Assembly (NCBI GenBank): GCA_910587405.1
Contig: CAJUKS010000001.1
Span: 186,001-250,000, forward strand
Direction of reading: 5' to 3'
From: an uncultured Alphaproteobacteria bacterium
Lineage (GTDB): Bacteria > Pseudomonadota > Alphaproteobacteria > RF32 > CAG-239
DNA length: 64,000 nucleotides
The stretch's first letter is position 1; each line of letters begins with the position of its first letter. The notes beneath the pieces are model-generated. The model ran no database searches and was not told the origin of the DNA. It was given only the letters and a program-made list of their open reading frames with translations. Both the position numbers and the translations under genes were made by a program. Positions 62,274-64,000 of the stretch are shown here, piece after piece.

Positions 62274-64000
62274 ATGTCAGATACAGAAAATCAAGACTTT
62301 TATGAGGCCGGCGCTGTCGACGCCCCGCTGATTGACAGTTTGGGAAGCGCTATCAAACGGGTGGTCGAAAAAGGAAAAGCCCGCGGCTATATTACGGTGG
62401 AAGAACTCAACAAAGCTCTGCCGTCCGATAAGGAATCTTCCGAGCAAATTGAAGATATAATGTCGGAAATTTCGGATATGGGAATCAGTATCATCTCTGA
62501 ATCCGAAGCCGATAATTTTGAACCCGAGGAAGAAGCGGAAGACGATACGGACTTTGAGGAATCAGGCAATTTTGACGAAAAAGACATGGGGCGTTACGAT
62601 GACCCGGTCCGGATGTATTTAAAAGAAATGGGCTCGGTGGAACTGCTGTCGCGCGAAGGCGAAATTGCGATTGCCAAGCGGATCGAAGCCGGCAAAACCG
62701 TCATGATCGACGGTTTGTGCGAAAGCCCGATGACAATTAAGGCGATTGCGGGATGGAAAGATGATCTGCTTTCCGGCAAAATGCAACTGCGCGACGTGGT
62801 CGACTTGGAAATGATGTACGGCGACGACCCGGAAGCGTTGGTTTATGAAGACGAAGAAAGCGCACCGGTGGACGATTTGGAAAAAGTGGCCGCCGAGTTG
62901 GAAAAGAAAGAAAATCTGGATGACATTGACGAGGATCTGACCGACGATATCGATCTGGAAGACGCCGTGGACGACGAAGAAAACGCCGATGAAGACGAAG
63001 ATACGGCAGGAATTGACGGTGAAGCCGGCGACGAAGCGGTTGACGGCGCGGCACATATGGACGATTCCGAAGACGGAGTCGGCGGCCATTCGTCGGCTTC
63101 TGTCTCGGCGATGGAAGAAGCTTTGTGGGAACCGGTTCTGGAAATTTTGACCCGCATCTCCAGTTATTATGATGATTTGAAAAAAATCCAAAGTCAGCGG
63201 GTGGAAGCGATTCTGGCGGGAAAAAGCATTAAGCCTGCCGTCGAAAAGAAATATGTTCAGGTTAAACGGGAACTGGTCGAATTGATGAGTTCGATCCATC
63301 TTAACGCCGTCCGAATTGAACAACTGGTCGAACAGCTGAATGATCTGAACAAACGTTTGATGGGGCTGGAAGGCAAATTGTTGCGTTATGCGCTCGCCTG
63401 CAAAATCAAGCGAGAAGATTTTCTTGACGTTTATCAAAAATCGGAATTGGATCCGAACTGGGTCGAAAACGTTTCGCGCAAAAAAGACAAGCACTGGCAG
63501 GATTTTGTAAACAGATACGGCGCCGAAGTCGTGGAACTGCGCGACAGCGTGGCCCGCATGGCTCAGGAATGCGGTTTGCCGATTACCGAATATCGCCGGA
63601 TGGTTGATACGATTAAGAAAGGCGAACGCGAAGCCGAACGTGCCAAAAAAGAGATGATTGAAGCCAACCTGCGTCTGGTTATTTCAATTGCGAAAAAATA
63701 CACCAACCGCGGTTTGCAGTTTTTGGATCTGATTCAGGAAGGCAACATCGGCCTGATGAAGGCGGTTGACAAGTTTGAGTATCGCCGCGGTTATAAGTTC
63801 TCGACTTATGCCACCTGGTGGATCCGTCAGGCGATTACGCGTTCGATTGCCGATCAGGCGAGAACGATCCGTATCCCGGTTCATATGATCGAAACCATCA
63901 ATAAACTGGTCAGAACCTCACGGCAGATGCTGTCGGAAATGGGACGCGAGCCGGTACCGGAAGAACTGGCGGCCCGGTTGTCGATGCCGCTTGAAAAAGT
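62274..64000 (+). CDS. rpoD: RNA polymerase sigma factor RpoD (5' part)
   Basis: The first 575 codons; the gene runs off the right edge. Region 1.1 (KRVVEKGKARGYITVEELNKALP) and region 1.2 (DPVRMYLKEMGSVELLSREGEIAIAKRIE) are clear, then a long non-conserved region with an acidic stretch (about residues 193-265), then region 2 with RLVISIAKKYTNRGLQFLDLIQEGN and the -10-binding YKFSTYATWWIRQAITR, and region 3. It is the housekeeping sigma-70. Order yqeY-dnaG-rpoD supports the alphaproteobacterial assignment. Confidence 0.96.
   Translation, partial: MSDTENQDFYEAGAVDAPLIDSLGSAIKRVVEKGKARGYITVEELNKALPSDKESSEQIEDIMSEISDMGISIISESEADNFEPEEEAEDDTDFEESGNFDEKDMGRYDDPVRMYLKEMGSVELLSREGEIAIAKRIEAGKTVMIDGLCESPMTIKAIAGWKDDLLSGKMQLRDVVDLEMMYGDDPEALVYEDEESAPVDDLEKVAAELEKKENLDDIDEDLTDDIDLEDAVDDEENADEDEDTAGIDGEAGDEAVDGAAHMDDSEDGVGGHSSASVSAMEEALWEPVLEILTRISSYYDDLKKIQSQRVEAILAGKSIKPAVEKKYVQVKRELVELMSSIHLNAVRIEQLVEQLNDLNKRLMGLEGKLLRYALACKIKREDFLDVYQKSELDPNWVENVSRKKDKHWQDFVNRYGAEVVELRDSVARMAQECGLPITEYRRMVDTIKKGEREAERAKKEMIEANLRLVISIAKKYTNRGLQFLDLIQEGNIGLMKAVDKFEYRRGYKFSTYATWWIRQAITRSIADQARTIRIPVHMIETINKLVRTSRQMLSEMGREPVPEELAARLSMPLEK

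Overview
The window looks like the chromosome of an alphaproteobacterium of moderate GC, most plausibly one of the host-associated lineages related to Rhodospirillales; that lineage placement is inference. Evidence: a CckA-type hybrid kinase next to an HdaA-like protein, a MipZ-type ParA ATPase, an alpha-type SspB, a circularly permuted two-piece tmRNA, and a yqeY-dnaG-rpoD cluster.

Layout. 0.2-15.3 kb is mostly on the minus strand: pgm-cckA-hdaA-eptA (transcribed in that order), mipZ, a SPOR-domain D-Ala-D-Ala carboxypeptidase, nhaA, two small secreted unknowns, a plus-strand alpha/beta hydrolase, a large secreted HExxH protein, sspB with a ribbon-helix-helix gene, and the permuted ssrA. 15.4-18.2 kb is a folA-thyA-MazG-like cluster plus a membrane protein. 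18.3-22.8 kb (minus) has a CTP-dependent lipid kinase family protein, alaS and tspO. 22.9-24.4 kb is map-radC. 24.4-25.3 kb holds tRNA-Pro(TGG) surrounded by broken tRNA copies, palindromic repeats and a pair of 20-bp inverted repeats in front of a large autotransporter (25.3-28.7 kb).

29.1-35.4 kb is a surface-sugar cluster: UDP-xylose synthase family, galE, glf, a two-domain DUF4422/GT8 glycosyltransferase and a GT2 enzyme. 35.4-38.9 kb (minus) encodes a type I secretion adaptor and ABC exporter. 39.0-49.4 kb is an accessory region, AT-rich in its first 4 kb: decayed RTX fragments, a chimeric small gene carrying a 338-bp exact copy of an internal RTX segment, two unknown membrane proteins, and a 2447-residue RTX protein, the likely substrate of the neighbouring exporter.

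49.5-64 kb returns to ordinary content: tRNA-Arg(TCT), a small DUF3175-like protein, SemiSWEET, an MFS transporter, an HD phosphohydrolase, a membrane protein, ackA, trxB, a 55-residue Cys-rich protein, greA, a DUF3015 protein, a DUF4105 (Lnb-like) protein with a probable C-terminal barrel, a small membrane protein, yqeY, dnaG and the 5' part of rpoD.

The most interesting part is the RTX locus. The chimeric upstream gene and the RTX gene share an exact repeat in the same reading frame, so recombination would swap the RTX N-terminus. The second is a possible invertible promoter ahead of the autotransporter.
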